Positions 36,615 through 48,143 of a stretch of 64,000 nt of DNA are shown in pieces. Positions within the stretch are counted from its first letter, which is position 1. The number at the start of each line of letters is the position of its first letter. The notes beneath the pieces are model-generated. The model had not been told where the DNA came from and did no database searches. It saw nothing but the letters and a program-made list of their open reading frames with translations. The position numbers and the translations under genes are program-made. Source of the DNA: DATAOG01 sp963753685. GTDB lineage: Bacteria > Pseudomonadota > Alphaproteobacteria > Geminicoccales > Geminicoccaceae. The stretch is taken from the NCBI GenBank assembly GCA_963753685.1, contig CAVWDE010000005.1, positions 443,348-507,347 of the forward strand. The letters run 5' to 3'.

Positions 36615-37035
36615 GCCGGGTCGGGCTCGCATGTGGGGTGCGCCGTGTAGCATTCGGGAACTCAGGTCGCGCATCGCGATCGAGCGCCGCGAGCGCGGCC
36701 TCGGGAGCCCGATCGATGATCCGCAGCAAGGCGCGGGCCGGTCCCTGCGGTGCGCGCTTGCCTTGCTCCCAGTTGCGCACGGTATCGACGGGCACGCCAA
36801 TTCGCCTGGCGAACGCGACCTGAGACAGCCCGATCTTGCGACGGACGCGGCGGGCGTAGGCGGCGGCGTCGCGCATGGCCTCGGCATCGTCCTGGGCGAT
36901 CTGGGCGGCGATTTCGGCTTCCGAGGTTGCGTCCACCCTGGCCCAGTCGACCTCCGCCACGAGCGGCCGTTCGAAGCCGTCGCGCAGGACCTCGACCGAC
37001 GTGCCGTCATCCTTGAGGCGTGCTCTGGTCACCAT
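36538..37035 (-). CDS. XRE-family helix-turn-helix antitoxin-like protein
   Basis: 165 aa as read. Helix-turn-helix region VRRKIGLSQVAFARRIGVPV then DTVRNWEQGKRAPQGPARAL is the pattern of HigA/NadS-type antitoxins. The N-terminus, including EVLRDGFERPLVAEVDWARV, also fits that group. After AALAALDRDA (about 36680) the tail is Arg/His-rich and unlike the family; a TGA one base out of frame lies exactly there, so the true protein may end near 36675 and not at 36538. It follows DUF2283 and DUF4258-like genes on the same strand. Confidence 0.8.
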   Translation of the reverse strand: MVTRARLKDDGTSVEVLRDGFERPLVAEVDWARVDATSEAEIAAQIAQDDAEAMRDAAAYARRVRRKIGLSQVAFARRIGVPVDTVRNWEQGKRAPQGPARALLRIIDRAPEAALAALDRDARPEFPNATRRTPHASPTRLRQRSHRSRHPGRRRPCAPGVTTRR

Positions 37036-37093
37036 GTCGCCCCCCGCCCCGTCGCTCTTCAGCTTAGAGCCGGCGACGCGCTCTGGCGAGGGC

Positions 37094-37345
37094 TCAGGCG
37101 GCGAAGCCTTTGGCATGGCGGAGGGCGGCGAGGGCGCGCGCGACCAAGTCCGGTCGCTCCGACGCGTGCTCGACCTCGAACGCGTGCGGCAGGCCGTCCG
37201 GCCCATAATGGACGACCAACCCTTCCTCGACATCCTCGCCGCCGACCTGGTCGTTGACCTCAGTCGGCGACACCGCCGGCCACGGTCGGAGTTCGACCAG
37301 CAGCGTATCGGTCTCCGGGTCGTACAGGACGGGCTCGCCATTCAT
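37094..37345 (-). CDS. DUF2283 family protein
   Basis: 83 aa. PVLYDPETDTLLVELRPWPA and VHYGPDGLPHAFEVEHASER are characteristic of DUF2283, small beta proteins that usually follow a DUF4258/RelE-like gene, which suggests an antitoxin role. Its ATG overlaps the stop of the preceding gene (ATGA). A helix-turn-helix gene follows after 58 bases. Confidence 0.85.
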   Translation of the reverse strand: MNGEPVLYDPETDTLLVELRPWPAVSPTEVNDQVGGEDVEEGLVVHYGPDGLPHAFEVEHASERPDLVARALAALRHAKGFAA

Positions 37346-37608
37346 GGCTTGAACCTCCGATCCAGGAAGGCGTTGTGCACGGTGCTGCCATCATCGAGCG
37401 TGACAACCCGCAGCCAGCGGCGAAGCCGTGGAATCCGTCCCCAGTACCGTATGCGCCCGTCCGCCTGTCGTTCGGTTCGGAACGGGGCAGCCAGCACCGC
37501 CGCCACGTCATTGTAATCTATCGCTGCCCGGCCCGCTTTGGAACGGGTCGCCTCATAGTATGGCGTACGCCAGAACGGCGGTGGCGGCAGACGCATTTGG
37601 GCCGACAC
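37342..37608 (-). CDS. DUF4258-like putative toxin of a DUF2283 pair
   Basis: 88 aa from GTG 37608 (77 aa has an alternative ATG at 37596 removing four residues). Ending LRVVTLDDGSTVHNAFLDRR, after RTERQADGRIRYWGRI, follows the RelE/BrnT-like DUF4258 plan, in which a final strand ends in FxDRR. Basic, small, and translationally coupled to DUF2283. The assignment rests on shape and partner, not on an established match. Confidence 0.55.
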   Translation of the reverse strand: MSAQMRLPPPPFWRTPYYEATRSKAGRAAIDYNDVAAVLAAPFRTERQADGRIRYWGRIPRLRRWLRVVTLDDGSTVHNAFLDRRFKP

Positions 37609-37670
37609 ACTGTGCCGGAAGCGGTTGAATGGAACTCGAGCGAGGCTTACCGAATGCGCCTTGGCGCAGA

Positions 37671-38612
37671 CTACGAGAGGGATTTTCGAGGCCCGCTACC
37701 AATGACAGCTTCGATCCGTTTCCGGAGTCTATCCGAAAGCTCGGCTGTCTCAGTCCAATCGATGCAGTTGAACTGTCGTATATCGAAGTGAAGATCGCCA
37801 ATATGGTCGTGGCGGCAAGTCCAGATCACCGGCAGGTTTAGCCCCAAAGCGAACCCGGCCTCGAAATAGACCCCCGCTCGGTGGCCTGTAAAGTCTGCGA
37901 CCACGAAACGAGAGCGTCTGATCTGAGCGATGATCTCGTCATCGATTTTTTGGACGTGCTCGACGCTGTCCACACGTAGGGGGTCGTACCCGGCTTGCCT
38001 GATCCCGACCTCTAGGCCCCGATCATACGTTTCACGCATTGACTCGTTGAACCACATAGCGACAAAGCCCTGTGCGGATGTGGATGGCCGTGTCTGGAGA
38101 TCCTCGTAGCGCATGTAGCCATGCGGTGTGATCGAAATCTGCGCTTTATTGTCAACAAGCTTGATGAGACCCTCTTCGTCCAGGAATCGAGCCAAGTAGA
38201 TGAGCTCGTCGTCTTGAGAATATGTGATTGCCTCGTACTCTATGTGGACGTCGATGTAGATGTGTTCGCCGAGTTTCTTCTGGTTTCTTATGGCATGGCT
38301 CAAAAGACGATCCGCACGTTCTACGATCCCGGGCAATGGCGACGCGCTAATGAGGTTGATGCGGTCTTGGGTCAACTCGGGTATTTCCCTCAATTCGTTC
38401 TGATCTCGCACCCAACCAGAAATCTTGACCTGGTTTTCCTTAGAAAGTTGTCGGGTATTCGCCATGTGAGCGAGCTTGAAAGTCCCACATTTAGGGCAGC
38501 ATTGCTGAATGCCCGCATAGTCTGGTGGAGATTCATTTGTTTCTGCTTGTGTACCGCAGAGCATACAGGATCCTCTGTCAAACACCGGTAGTACTCCGAA
38601 CGGTGGCGACAC
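37671..38612 (-). CDS. Zinc-ribbon / winged-helix / deoxyribosyltransferase-like protein (candidate defence effector)
   Basis: 313 aa. N-terminal zinc ribbon: C16, C19, C39, C42 (CMLC ... CPKC). Residues 133-172 look like a winged helix (DDELIYLARFLDEEGLIKLV, then ISITPHGYMRYEDL). The C-terminal domain, 181-300, has QGFVAMWFNESM, DDEIIAQIRRSRFVVADFTG and GVYFEAGFALGLNLPVIW, the layout of nucleoside 2-deoxyribosyltransferase/TIR-like folds, with E251 a candidate catalytic Glu. Such domains cleave N-glycosidic bonds, and several are NAD- or nucleotide-depleting phage-defence effectors. Start GTG with GGAAGGAG eight bases upstream; starting at the ATG at 38564 would remove C16. GC is lower than both neighbours. 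Not an ordinary metabolic enzyme; role inferred. Confidence 0.7.
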   Translation of the reverse strand: MSPPFGVLPVFDRGSCMLCGTQAETNESPPDYAGIQQCCPKCGTFKLAHMANTRQLSKENQVKISGWVRDQNELREIPELTQDRINLISASPLPGIVERADRLLSHAIRNQKKLGEHIYIDVHIEYEAITYSQDDELIYLARFLDEEGLIKLVDNKAQISITPHGYMRYEDLQTRPSTSAQGFVAMWFNESMRETYDRGLEVGIRQAGYDPLRVDSVEHVQKIDDEIIAQIRRSRFVVADFTGHRAGVYFEAGFALGLNLPVIWTCRHDHIGDLHFDIRQFNCIDWTETAELSDRLRKRIEAVIGSGPRKSLS

Positions 38613-38640
38613 GCGAGTTGCTCCTTCCGAAGGAACCAGG

Positions 38641-38674
38641 AAAAAAGAGGCCCGGCGGAAGTGGCCGCCGGGCC
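38641..38674 (-). terminator. Rho-independent terminator after nrdJ
   Basis: On the minus strand a 10-base perfect stem, GGCCCGGCGG with CCGCCGGGCC, closes a 6-base loop and is followed by TC and TTTTTT. It begins 60 bases after the nrdJ stop. One of the clearest terminators in the window. Confidence 0.9.
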
Positions 38675-38733
38675 GCAGGCTTGGGAGGAGGAAGGTTACT
38701 GCCCTGGGTTGGAAATGCGCTTGCCCTCCAGGT

Positions 38734-42439
<3,706 letters not shown>

Positions 42440-43160
42440 CCAGCCAACTCCAACACGGTTCCGGTCAAAGGCGCACGGCCCGGCCACGCTCGCGGATCTC
42501 CATCCCGCAAGGCGGCAGCCGGCCGAGCACCAACCCACCGTGGCGTCGGATCAAGCAGCATCAACCTAGTTGCGCTCCATCTCATTTCACTCAACTCTCT
42601 TATGCCCATCGACCCGCCACGGCAACGAATTTCGCGGCACCCGAGGGCCAGGCCACCGTTCCCGGCGACCACCGCCCAGGACCCCGACGCCCGTCCAAAC
42701 GGCAAGCTTCGCCAATCGCTTAGCGACATCCCTCCGGCTCCCCATCAAGGCTCTTGGCCGGAGCGCGCAGACGCCACACGCGCATCCGCCCCGGCAGAGC
42801 CCACTAACCACATATAGGGGCTCGGGGCAAGCCCGAACACAATCTATGGCTCGACGGCCGGAGACGAGGCCCCGCCCGAGGCCGAGGTGGCGGCGCTCGC
42901 CGGGGCCGCCAGCTTGGCCGCATCCGGGACCGATTGAGTCCATGGAGATGGATCTCACGCCAGCAGGCGGGCGGTGGAGAGGCGGCATCAATCAAGGGCG
43001 GTGGAGGCTGGCTGGAGTCGGTGGAGAAGGAACGAAGCAAGAACAGAGCGCTCGAGTTATCCACAAGGGCTTGAGCGGGCGCGTGACTGGACGAGCGCGC
43101 CGTTCCTGGCCATAGTGCGCGCCGGTTTGGCCGCCGCGCGGCCTTGGAGAGGGCAGGATC
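42440..43160. other. Divergent intergenic region between nrdJ and NDUFA12 gene
   Basis: About 720 bases with no convincing gene. The open frames on either strand lack ribosome sites and family resemblance. The region should hold the promoters of nrdJ (minus) and the NDUFA12 gene (plus). I could not find a cobalamin riboswitch (no B12-box-like core), which might have been expected before a B12-dependent enzyme. Confidence 0.5.
42805..42820 (-). promoter_or_regulatory. Possible NrdR-box-like site
   Basis: On the minus strand CCCCTATATGTGGTTA agrees with the central part of the NrdR box (consensus about ACACTATATATAGTGT). It is about 370 bases before nrdJ, and only one copy is seen, while functional boxes usually come in pairs about 31 bases apart. 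Weak candidate. Confidence 0.25.
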
Positions 43161-43538
43161 TTGCGGGCGCTCGGCGCGAACAGCTTCTTCACCATGCTGC
43201 AGACCTGGCTGCGGGGCGAACTGGTCGGCGAGGACGAGCATGGCAACCGCTACTATCGCGAGCGCGGGAAGGCCGGATCCTGGCGTCACGAGCGGCGGTG
43301 GGTCGTGTACGCGCATGCCGTCGAGCCGACCCTGGTGCCGCCCGGCTGGGTCGGCTGGCTGCACAAGCGGATCGAGCGGCCGCCGAGCGAGCAGCCGCTG
43401 CCGGCACCGAAATGGGAGCGGGAGCGCCTGCCGAATCTGACCGGCACGGAGGCCGCCTATCTGCCGCCGGGCGCCTTGCAGCGAGGCGGGCGGCGGGCGC
43501 CAGCGACCGGCGACTACGAGGCCTGGCGCCCGGAGTAG
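43161..43538 (+). CDS. NADH:ubiquinone oxidoreductase subunit NDUFA12
   Basis: 125 aa. TWLRGELVGEDEHGNRYYRE, RRWVVYAHAVEPTLVPPGWV and GWLHKRIERPPSE are the family core. This accessory subunit of respiratory complex I is found in alphaproteobacteria and mitochondria, which supports the taxonomic call. The start is TTG 43161 with GGAG upstream; an internal ATG at 43194 would remove the first eleven residues. A standalone gene followed by an exported lipoprotein gene. Confidence 0.9.
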   Translation: MRALGANSFFTMLQTWLRGELVGEDEHGNRYYRERGKAGSWRHERRWVVYAHAVEPTLVPPGWVGWLHKRIERPPSEQPLPAPKWERERLPNLTGTEAAYLPPGALQRGGRRAPATGDYEAWRPE

Positions 43539-43677
43539 GCTGCGGGTCGCGCACGCCCGGCGAGCGGGTCGGACGCGACGGCGGGCAGGTCAGCGCTGCG
43601 CGGGCTTGTGGCGCGCGCGACTGCCCGTGACTTGGACCGAGCCGAGGACTCAGAACCAACAAAGAGAGGGGACACCC

Positions 43678-44241
43678 ATGATGCGAATCAGCAGGATGCC
43701 TTTGGTCGTGCTGGCGGCAGGCCTTCTCTTTGGCTGCCAGACGAGCGCGCCCGAACCGGCGATGGTGGAGCAGGTCCAGGAGGTCTCGGCGACGGTCACG
43801 GCGGTCGACCTGCCCACACGGCTGGTCACGCTGAAGGGCCCGGACGGCAAGCTGTTCACGGTCGAGGCGGGCGAGGAGGTGCGCAATCTGCCGCAGGTCA
43901 AGGTCGGCGACCGCGTGGTCGTCCGCTATTACGAGTCGATCGCCGCCGAGCTCGCCAAGCCCGGCCAGCAGGCCAGCGTGAGCGCGGGAGCGGGACGCGC
44001 GCCGCTGGGTGCCAAACCCGGTGCCGGCGTGGCGCAGCAGGTCACCGACATCGTGCGGATCGATGCGGTCGATCCGGCGACCCACACCGTCTCGTTCACC
44101 GGCTCCGAAGGCCACTCGCAGACGATTACCGTGCGCGACCCGAAGATGCAGGACTTCCTGAAGACGCTGAAGGTCGGTGACCACGTCGCGGTCACCTACA
44201 CCGAGGCGGTCGCGATCGCGGTCAAGCCCGCGAACTCGTAG
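43678..44241 (+). CDS. Exported lipoprotein with two similar beta domains
   Basis: 187 aa. Lipoprotein signal LVVLAAGLLFGCQT (lipobox LFGC), then two related halves: VSATVTAVDLPTRLVTLKGP with VGDRVVVRYYESIA, and IVRIDAVDPATHTVSFTG with VGDHVAVTYTEAVA. Each looks like a small beta-barrel. The halves are joined by an Ala/Gly/Pro linker. No function known. Preceded by a GAGAGGGG ribosome site. A zinc-ribbon frame and a DsbA-family gene converge from the other side. Confidence 0.75.
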   Translation: MMRISRMPLVVLAAGLLFGCQTSAPEPAMVEQVQEVSATVTAVDLPTRLVTLKGPDGKLFTVEAGEEVRNLPQVKVGDRVVVRYYESIAAELAKPGQQASVSAGAGRAPLGAKPGAGVAQQVTDIVRIDAVDPATHTVSFTGSEGHSQTITVRDPKMQDFLKTLKVGDHVAVTYTEAVAIAVKPANS

Positions 44242-44356
44242 CCGAGGGGCGGGCAGGGCGCTCACCCGGCCGATCGCCCGCTCCTGGTCACGACCCGCCC
44301 AAGGGCAGGCCGGCTGGCGAGTTCCACGCGGCGCTCCAGGTGCCGGTGCGCGGACA

Positions 44357-44500
44357 TCATGCGACCACGGGCGTAGTCGGCATGCCCGAGCTCCGCTGCC
44401 CGAACCCGCAGGCCGGGCTGGGCGCCTCGAGCGCGGCGCCGCAGGCGGCGCAGAACCGCCGGCCCGCGCGGTTGTCCGACTGGCACGCCGGACAGCGCAT
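44357..44500 (-). CDS. Short zinc-ribbon frame, 47 aa (possible truncated gene)
   Basis: MRCPACQSDNRAGRRFCAAC then GAALEAPSPACGFGQR: a double-zinc-ribbon start like that of large adenylate-cyclase or tetratricopeptide proteins, but the frame ends soon after. It begins four bases before the FrnE-like gene ends, in the same direction. Either a genuine mini zinc ribbon or the 5' stump of a deleted gene. Confidence 0.4.
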   Translation of the reverse strand: MRCPACQSDNRAGRRFCAACGAALEAPSPACGFGQRSSGMPTTPVVA

Positions 44501-44504
44501 CGCC

Positions 44505-45203
44505 TCAGCCGGCGGCGGTGTCCGCTGCGGCGCGGGCGGCGCCCTGCGCCCGCGCGCGCCCGGCATGCGCGACGTCGAGCAGACCGGCCAGGACCTCGGG
44601 CGGCTGGGCGCCGGCGATCGCGTGCTCGCGCTCGACCACGAACACGGGCACGCCGCGGACGCCGAGCTCCTCGGCCTGGCGATGACCGGCCGCGACCTCG
44701 CTCTCGCCCTCGGCGCTCGCGAGATAGCGGGCGACCTCGTCGGGGTCGAGCCCGGCGGTCGCCGCGAGCTCGATCAGCTGGCCAGAATCGCCGATGTCGC
44801 GGCCGTCGATGAACAGCGCCTGGAACAGGCTGCGGATCATGGGCTCGGCCAGGCCCTGCTGCTCGGCCAAAAGGATCAGCCGGTGCGCAAGCAGGGTGTT
44901 GGGGGTCCGCGGCATGCGCTCGAAGGCGAACTCGACCCCGTCCGCCCGGCCGCTGTTGCGGATGCGCGCGTAGATCCCCTGGGCGTTGGCGTCGCCGCCG
45001 AACTTGGCGCGCAGATAGGCCTGCCGGTCCATGCCCTCGGGCGGCATCTGGGGATTGAGGAAGAACGGCCACCAGCGCAGCCGGACCGGCTGGTCGGGGC
45101 GCATGGCGCGCGCCCGATCGAGGCGGACCAGGCCCAGATAGCACCAGGGACAGGCGAGATCGGCGATCAGCTCGACCTCGATCGGCGGCTGGCTGGCGGT
45201 CAT
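44505..45203 (-). CDS. DsbA-family thioredoxin-fold protein (FrnE-like)
   Basis: 232 aa. VELIADLACPWCYLGLVRLD carries the CPWC active site of the DsbA/FrnE/2-hydroxychromene isomerase group, followed by LRWWPFFLNPQMPPEGMDRQ and GVRGVPVFVVEREHAIAGAQ (cis-Pro strand). No signal peptide, so cytoplasmic. A disulfide oxidoreductase or glutathione-dependent isomerase role is expected. The last residues are Ala/Arg-rich and variable. Confidence 0.88.
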   Translation of the reverse strand: MTASQPPIEVELIADLACPWCYLGLVRLDRARAMRPDQPVRLRWWPFFLNPQMPPEGMDRQAYLRAKFGGDANAQGIYARIRNSGRADGVEFAFERMPRTPNTLLAHRLILLAEQQGLAEPMIRSLFQALFIDGRDIGDSGQLIELAATAGLDPDEVARYLASAEGESEVAAGHRQAEELGVRGVPVFVVEREHAIAGAQPPEVLAGLLDVAHAGRARAQGAARAAADTAAG

Positions 45204-45283
45204 GGCTGGCTCCTCGACGGGGCGAATTCCAAATCACTGTAAAGATGAGCCTTGGCCGATCCAAGTCCAGTATCGGATCGCCC

Positions 45284-45703
45284 TCAGGCCACGGGTCGTG
45301 TGACGTCCGGCAGCCCCCAGATCCGGGGTGTCGCGAGCTCGAGGCTGTTGCCGGCGGGGTCGCGGAAGTAGAACGAGCGGCCGCCGCGCGGCCAGGTGAC
45401 CACCTGCTCGACCCTGATCCCGGCCGCCTCGAGGCGCTGCTGCCAGCCGTCGAGGGCCGCCTCGGCGACCGCGAAGCAGGCGTGGCCCGGGCCGTGGGCG
45501 CCGTGCGCCGGCACGTTGCGCCCGGTGCTCGCGGCGTTCGGCTCGAACAGCAGCAGCATCGAGGGCCCGCACTTGAAGAACACGAACAGGCCCGGCTGCC
45601 GGCTGTCGAGCTCGAGGCCGAGGACCTCGCCATAGAAGCGGGCCGCGGCGTCGAGGTCATCGACGTAAAGGATGGTCTCCAGGACCCGGTCGATCGGTGG
45701 CAT
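45284..45703 (-). CDS. VOC-family protein (glyoxalase/bleomycin resistance)
   Basis: 139 aa from ATG 45703 (nine more residues if the ATG at 45730 is used). ETILYVDDLDAAARFYGEVL, ending with SFYFRDPAGNSLELATP, is the paired beta-alpha-beta VOC fold with the metal Glu in NSLELATP and His in GHACFAV. These proteins are lyases, dioxygenases or drug-binding proteins; which one is not clear. Upstream of the FrnE-like gene on the same strand. Confidence 0.88.
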   Translation of the reverse strand: MPPIDRVLETILYVDDLDAAARFYGEVLGLELDSRQPGLFVFFKCGPSMLLLFEPNAASTGRNVPAHGAHGPGHACFAVAEAALDGWQQRLEAAGIRVEQVVTWPRGGRSFYFRDPAGNSLELATPRIWGLPDVTRPVA

Positions 45704-45991
45704 GGGCCGTGATGGCGCGGGCGGTTGCATGGGTGGCCTCCTTGAGCTTGCCGGGCGCAGTCTAACATGGCGCTGGCCACCCTCAGGGGCAGCCGCGCGC
45801 GGTGGACAAAGGCGTCGTCGAGGTTGCAATCTTGCCGCTGGAGCCGGGCCAGGCGACCGTGGCTGACCGGTCCCCGATCGGAGCCCTCGATCGATGACGA
45901 GGGCAACGATCGAGAGGATCGGTGGTGGGTTCGACAGCCTGCGCGGGATGGGTCGCGAGGCCGGCGAGGGGGGCGGGTGAGGGTCGGGAGC

Positions 45992-46903
45992 ATGGGTTTC
46001 GAGGCGGCGGCCGGGGCGGCGAGCTCCGAGGACCGGGTGCTCCGGCTGCGCGATGGCCGCCGCTTGGGCTACGCCGAATACGGGCTCGCCTCGGGCCGGC
46101 CGCTGGTCGCGCTGCACGGCACGCCGGGCTCGCGCCTGATGCTGCGGGTCGCCGACGAGCAGGCGCGGCGCCTCAAGATCCGCCTGATCGCGCCCGATCG
46201 ACCGGGGTTCGGGCTGTCCGATCCCAAGCCCGGGCGGCGCCTCCTGGACTGGCCGGACGATCTCGCCGAGCTTGCGGATGCGCTCCGGATCGAGCGCTTC
46301 GCGCTGGTCGGGATCTCGGGCGGCGGGCCCTACGCCAGCGCCTGCGCCTGCCGGCTGCCGGCGCGCCTGGCGACCGTCGGCATCGTGAGCGGCCTCGGGC
46401 CGCTGGCCGACCGCACGATCCTGCGCAGCCTGAACCGCGGCCATCGCCTGACGATCGGCTTCGCGCGCCGGGCGCCCTGGCTGCTGCGTGCGGTCGCAGG
46501 CCTCGCCCGCTGGCGCTGGAACAACCATCCCGAGACCCTGCTCGCCCGCATCCGCGCCCGGATGCCGGCGGTCGACCAGGCGATCATCGGCCGGCCGGAC
46601 GTGCGGGCGAACCTCGTGACGAGCTTCCGCGAGGCGTTTCGGCGCGGTGGCCTCGCCGCCGCCCAGGAGCTCCACCTGTTCACCCACCCCTGGGGCTTCC
46701 GCCTGGAGGACGTGAGCCTGCCGGTGCGCCTCTGGCATGGCGATGCCGATACCGTGGTGCCGGTCGGCATGGCGCATCTCCAGGCCCGCGCTTTCAAGCG
46801 CTGCCGGCTCGAGATCCGCAGGGGCGCCGGCCACTACTGGTTCTTCGACCAGATCCCGATGCTGCTGCGCACGCTCTGCTTCCCGACCGGGGACGCCGAC
46901 TAA
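45992..46903 (+). CDS. Alpha/beta hydrolase
   Basis: 303 aa. Oxyanion region LVALHGTPGSRLML, nucleophile elbow VGISGGGPYASACA, acid in WHGDADTVVPVGMA and His in RRGAGHYWFFDQIP. Substrate unknown. ATG 45992 or GTG 45977 may be the start; the GTG has a better purine stretch before it. Its stop lies two bases from the end of aroC on the other strand, so the genes converge tightly. Confidence 0.88.
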   Translation: MGFEAAAGAASSEDRVLRLRDGRRLGYAEYGLASGRPLVALHGTPGSRLMLRVADEQARRLKIRLIAPDRPGFGLSDPKPGRRLLDWPDDLAELADALRIERFALVGISGGGPYASACACRLPARLATVGIVSGLGPLADRTILRSLNRGHRLTIGFARRAPWLLRAVAGLARWRWNNHPETLLARIRARMPAVDQAIIGRPDVRANLVTSFREAFRRGGLAAAQELHLFTHPWGFRLEDVSLPVRLWHGDADTVVPVGMAHLQARAFKRCRLEIRRGAGHYWFFDQIPMLLRTLCFPTGDAD

Positions 46904-46905
46904 GC

Positions 46906-47985
46906 TCAATCGGCCCTGCTGATCGCCCGCTGCCGCAGCAGGTGGTCGGCGAGCACGATCGCCAGCATCGCCTCGCCGACCGGCACCGCGCGGATGCCGA
47001 CGCAGGGGTCGTGGCGGCCCTTGGTCGAGATCAGGACCTCGTTGCCGAAGCGGTCGATCGAGCGCCGGGGCGTCAGGATCGAGCTGGTCGGCTTGACCGC
47101 AAAGCGCACGACGACGTCCTGGCCGGTCGAAATGCCGCCCAAGATGCCGCCCGCGTTGTTGGTGAGAAAGACCGGCCGGCCGTCGTTGCCGAGCCGCATC
47201 TCGTCGGCGTTCTTTTCCCCACTCAATTCGGCGGCAGCAAAGCCCGCGCCGATCTCGACGCCCTTGACCGCGTTGATGCTCATCATCGCCTTGGCGAGGT
47301 CGGCATCGAGCTTGTCATAGACCGGATCGCCGAGGCCGACCGGCACCCCTGAGGCCACGACCTCGATCACGGCGCCGAGCGAGGAGCCGTTCTTGCGGAC
47401 CTCCATGAGCAGCGTTTCCCAGCGGGCGGCAGCCGCGGCGTCGGGACACCAGAACGGGTTCTTCTCGACCTCGTTCCAGTCCCAGGCCGCGCGCTCGATG
47501 CGGTCGGCGCCGATCTGGATCAAAGCACCCTGGATGGTGACGCCGCTACCCAGCACCTTGCGTGCGATCGCACCGGCCGCGACCCGCATCGCGGTCTCGC
47601 GCGCGCTCGCCCGGCCGCCGCCCCGGTAGTCGCGGATGCCGTACTTGGCCTGATAGGTATAGTCGGCATGCCCAGGGCGGAACTGGTCCTTGATCGCGCC
47701 ATAGTCCTTGGAGCGGGCGTCCACGTTCTCGATCAGCAACGAGACCGGAGCGCCGGTGGTCAGGCCGTCGAACACCCCCGATAGAATCTTGACCTGATCG
47801 GGCTCGCGGCGCTGGGTCGTGAACTTCGACTGGCCGGGCCGGCGCCGGTCGAGCCAGTGCTGGATGTCGACTTCCGCAAGCGGCAGGCGCGGGGGCACGC
47901 CATCGACCACGCAGCCGATCGCGACCCCATGGCTCTCGCCCCAGGTCGTGAAGCGGAACAGCTGTCCGAAGCTATTGCCGGCCAT
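46906..47985 (-). CDS. aroC: Chorismate synthase
   Basis: 359 aa. Last step of the shikimate pathway, FMN-dependent. Signatures: FRFTTWGESHGVAIGCVVDG, GVFDGLTTGAPVSLLIEN, RPGHADYTYQAKYGIRDYRG, GGRASARETAMRVAAGAIA and GILGGISTGQDVVVRFAVKP. Full length and intact. A CCGGGC/GCCCGG hairpin lies at 47998-48012, 12 bases before the start codon on the coding strand side, and may influence initiation. Confidence 0.97.
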   Translation of the reverse strand: MAGNSFGQLFRFTTWGESHGVAIGCVVDGVPPRLPLAEVDIQHWLDRRRPGQSKFTTQRREPDQVKILSGVFDGLTTGAPVSLLIENVDARSKDYGAIKDQFRPGHADYTYQAKYGIRDYRGGGRASARETAMRVAAGAIARKVLGSGVTIQGALIQIGADRIERAAWDWNEVEKNPFWCPDAAAAARWETLLMEVRKNGSSLGAVIEVVASGVPVGLGDPVYDKLDADLAKAMMSINAVKGVEIGAGFAAAELSGEKNADEMRLGNDGRPVFLTNNAGGILGGISTGQDVVVRFAVKPTSSILTPRRSIDRFGNEVLISTKGRHDPCVGIRAVPVGEAMLAIVLADHLLRQRAISRAD

Positions 47986-48143
47986 GACCGCACGACACCG
48001 GGCTTCGCCCGGTCATCGGTGAGCAGCTGGCGGGTTCGAGCATGGACCTTGTCTTACCCGAGTTCGATGGCGTCTGGCCATACCATCGGCCGGGGGTATC
48101 GGTTCGGCGCTCCTGTTCCTCATCCCATGAAGGCTGGCGCCGG

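Noticed and set aside
42440..43160. Cobalamin riboswitch expected before a B12-dependent enzyme
   Set aside because: No B12-box-like core or matching stems found on the nrdJ strand by eye.
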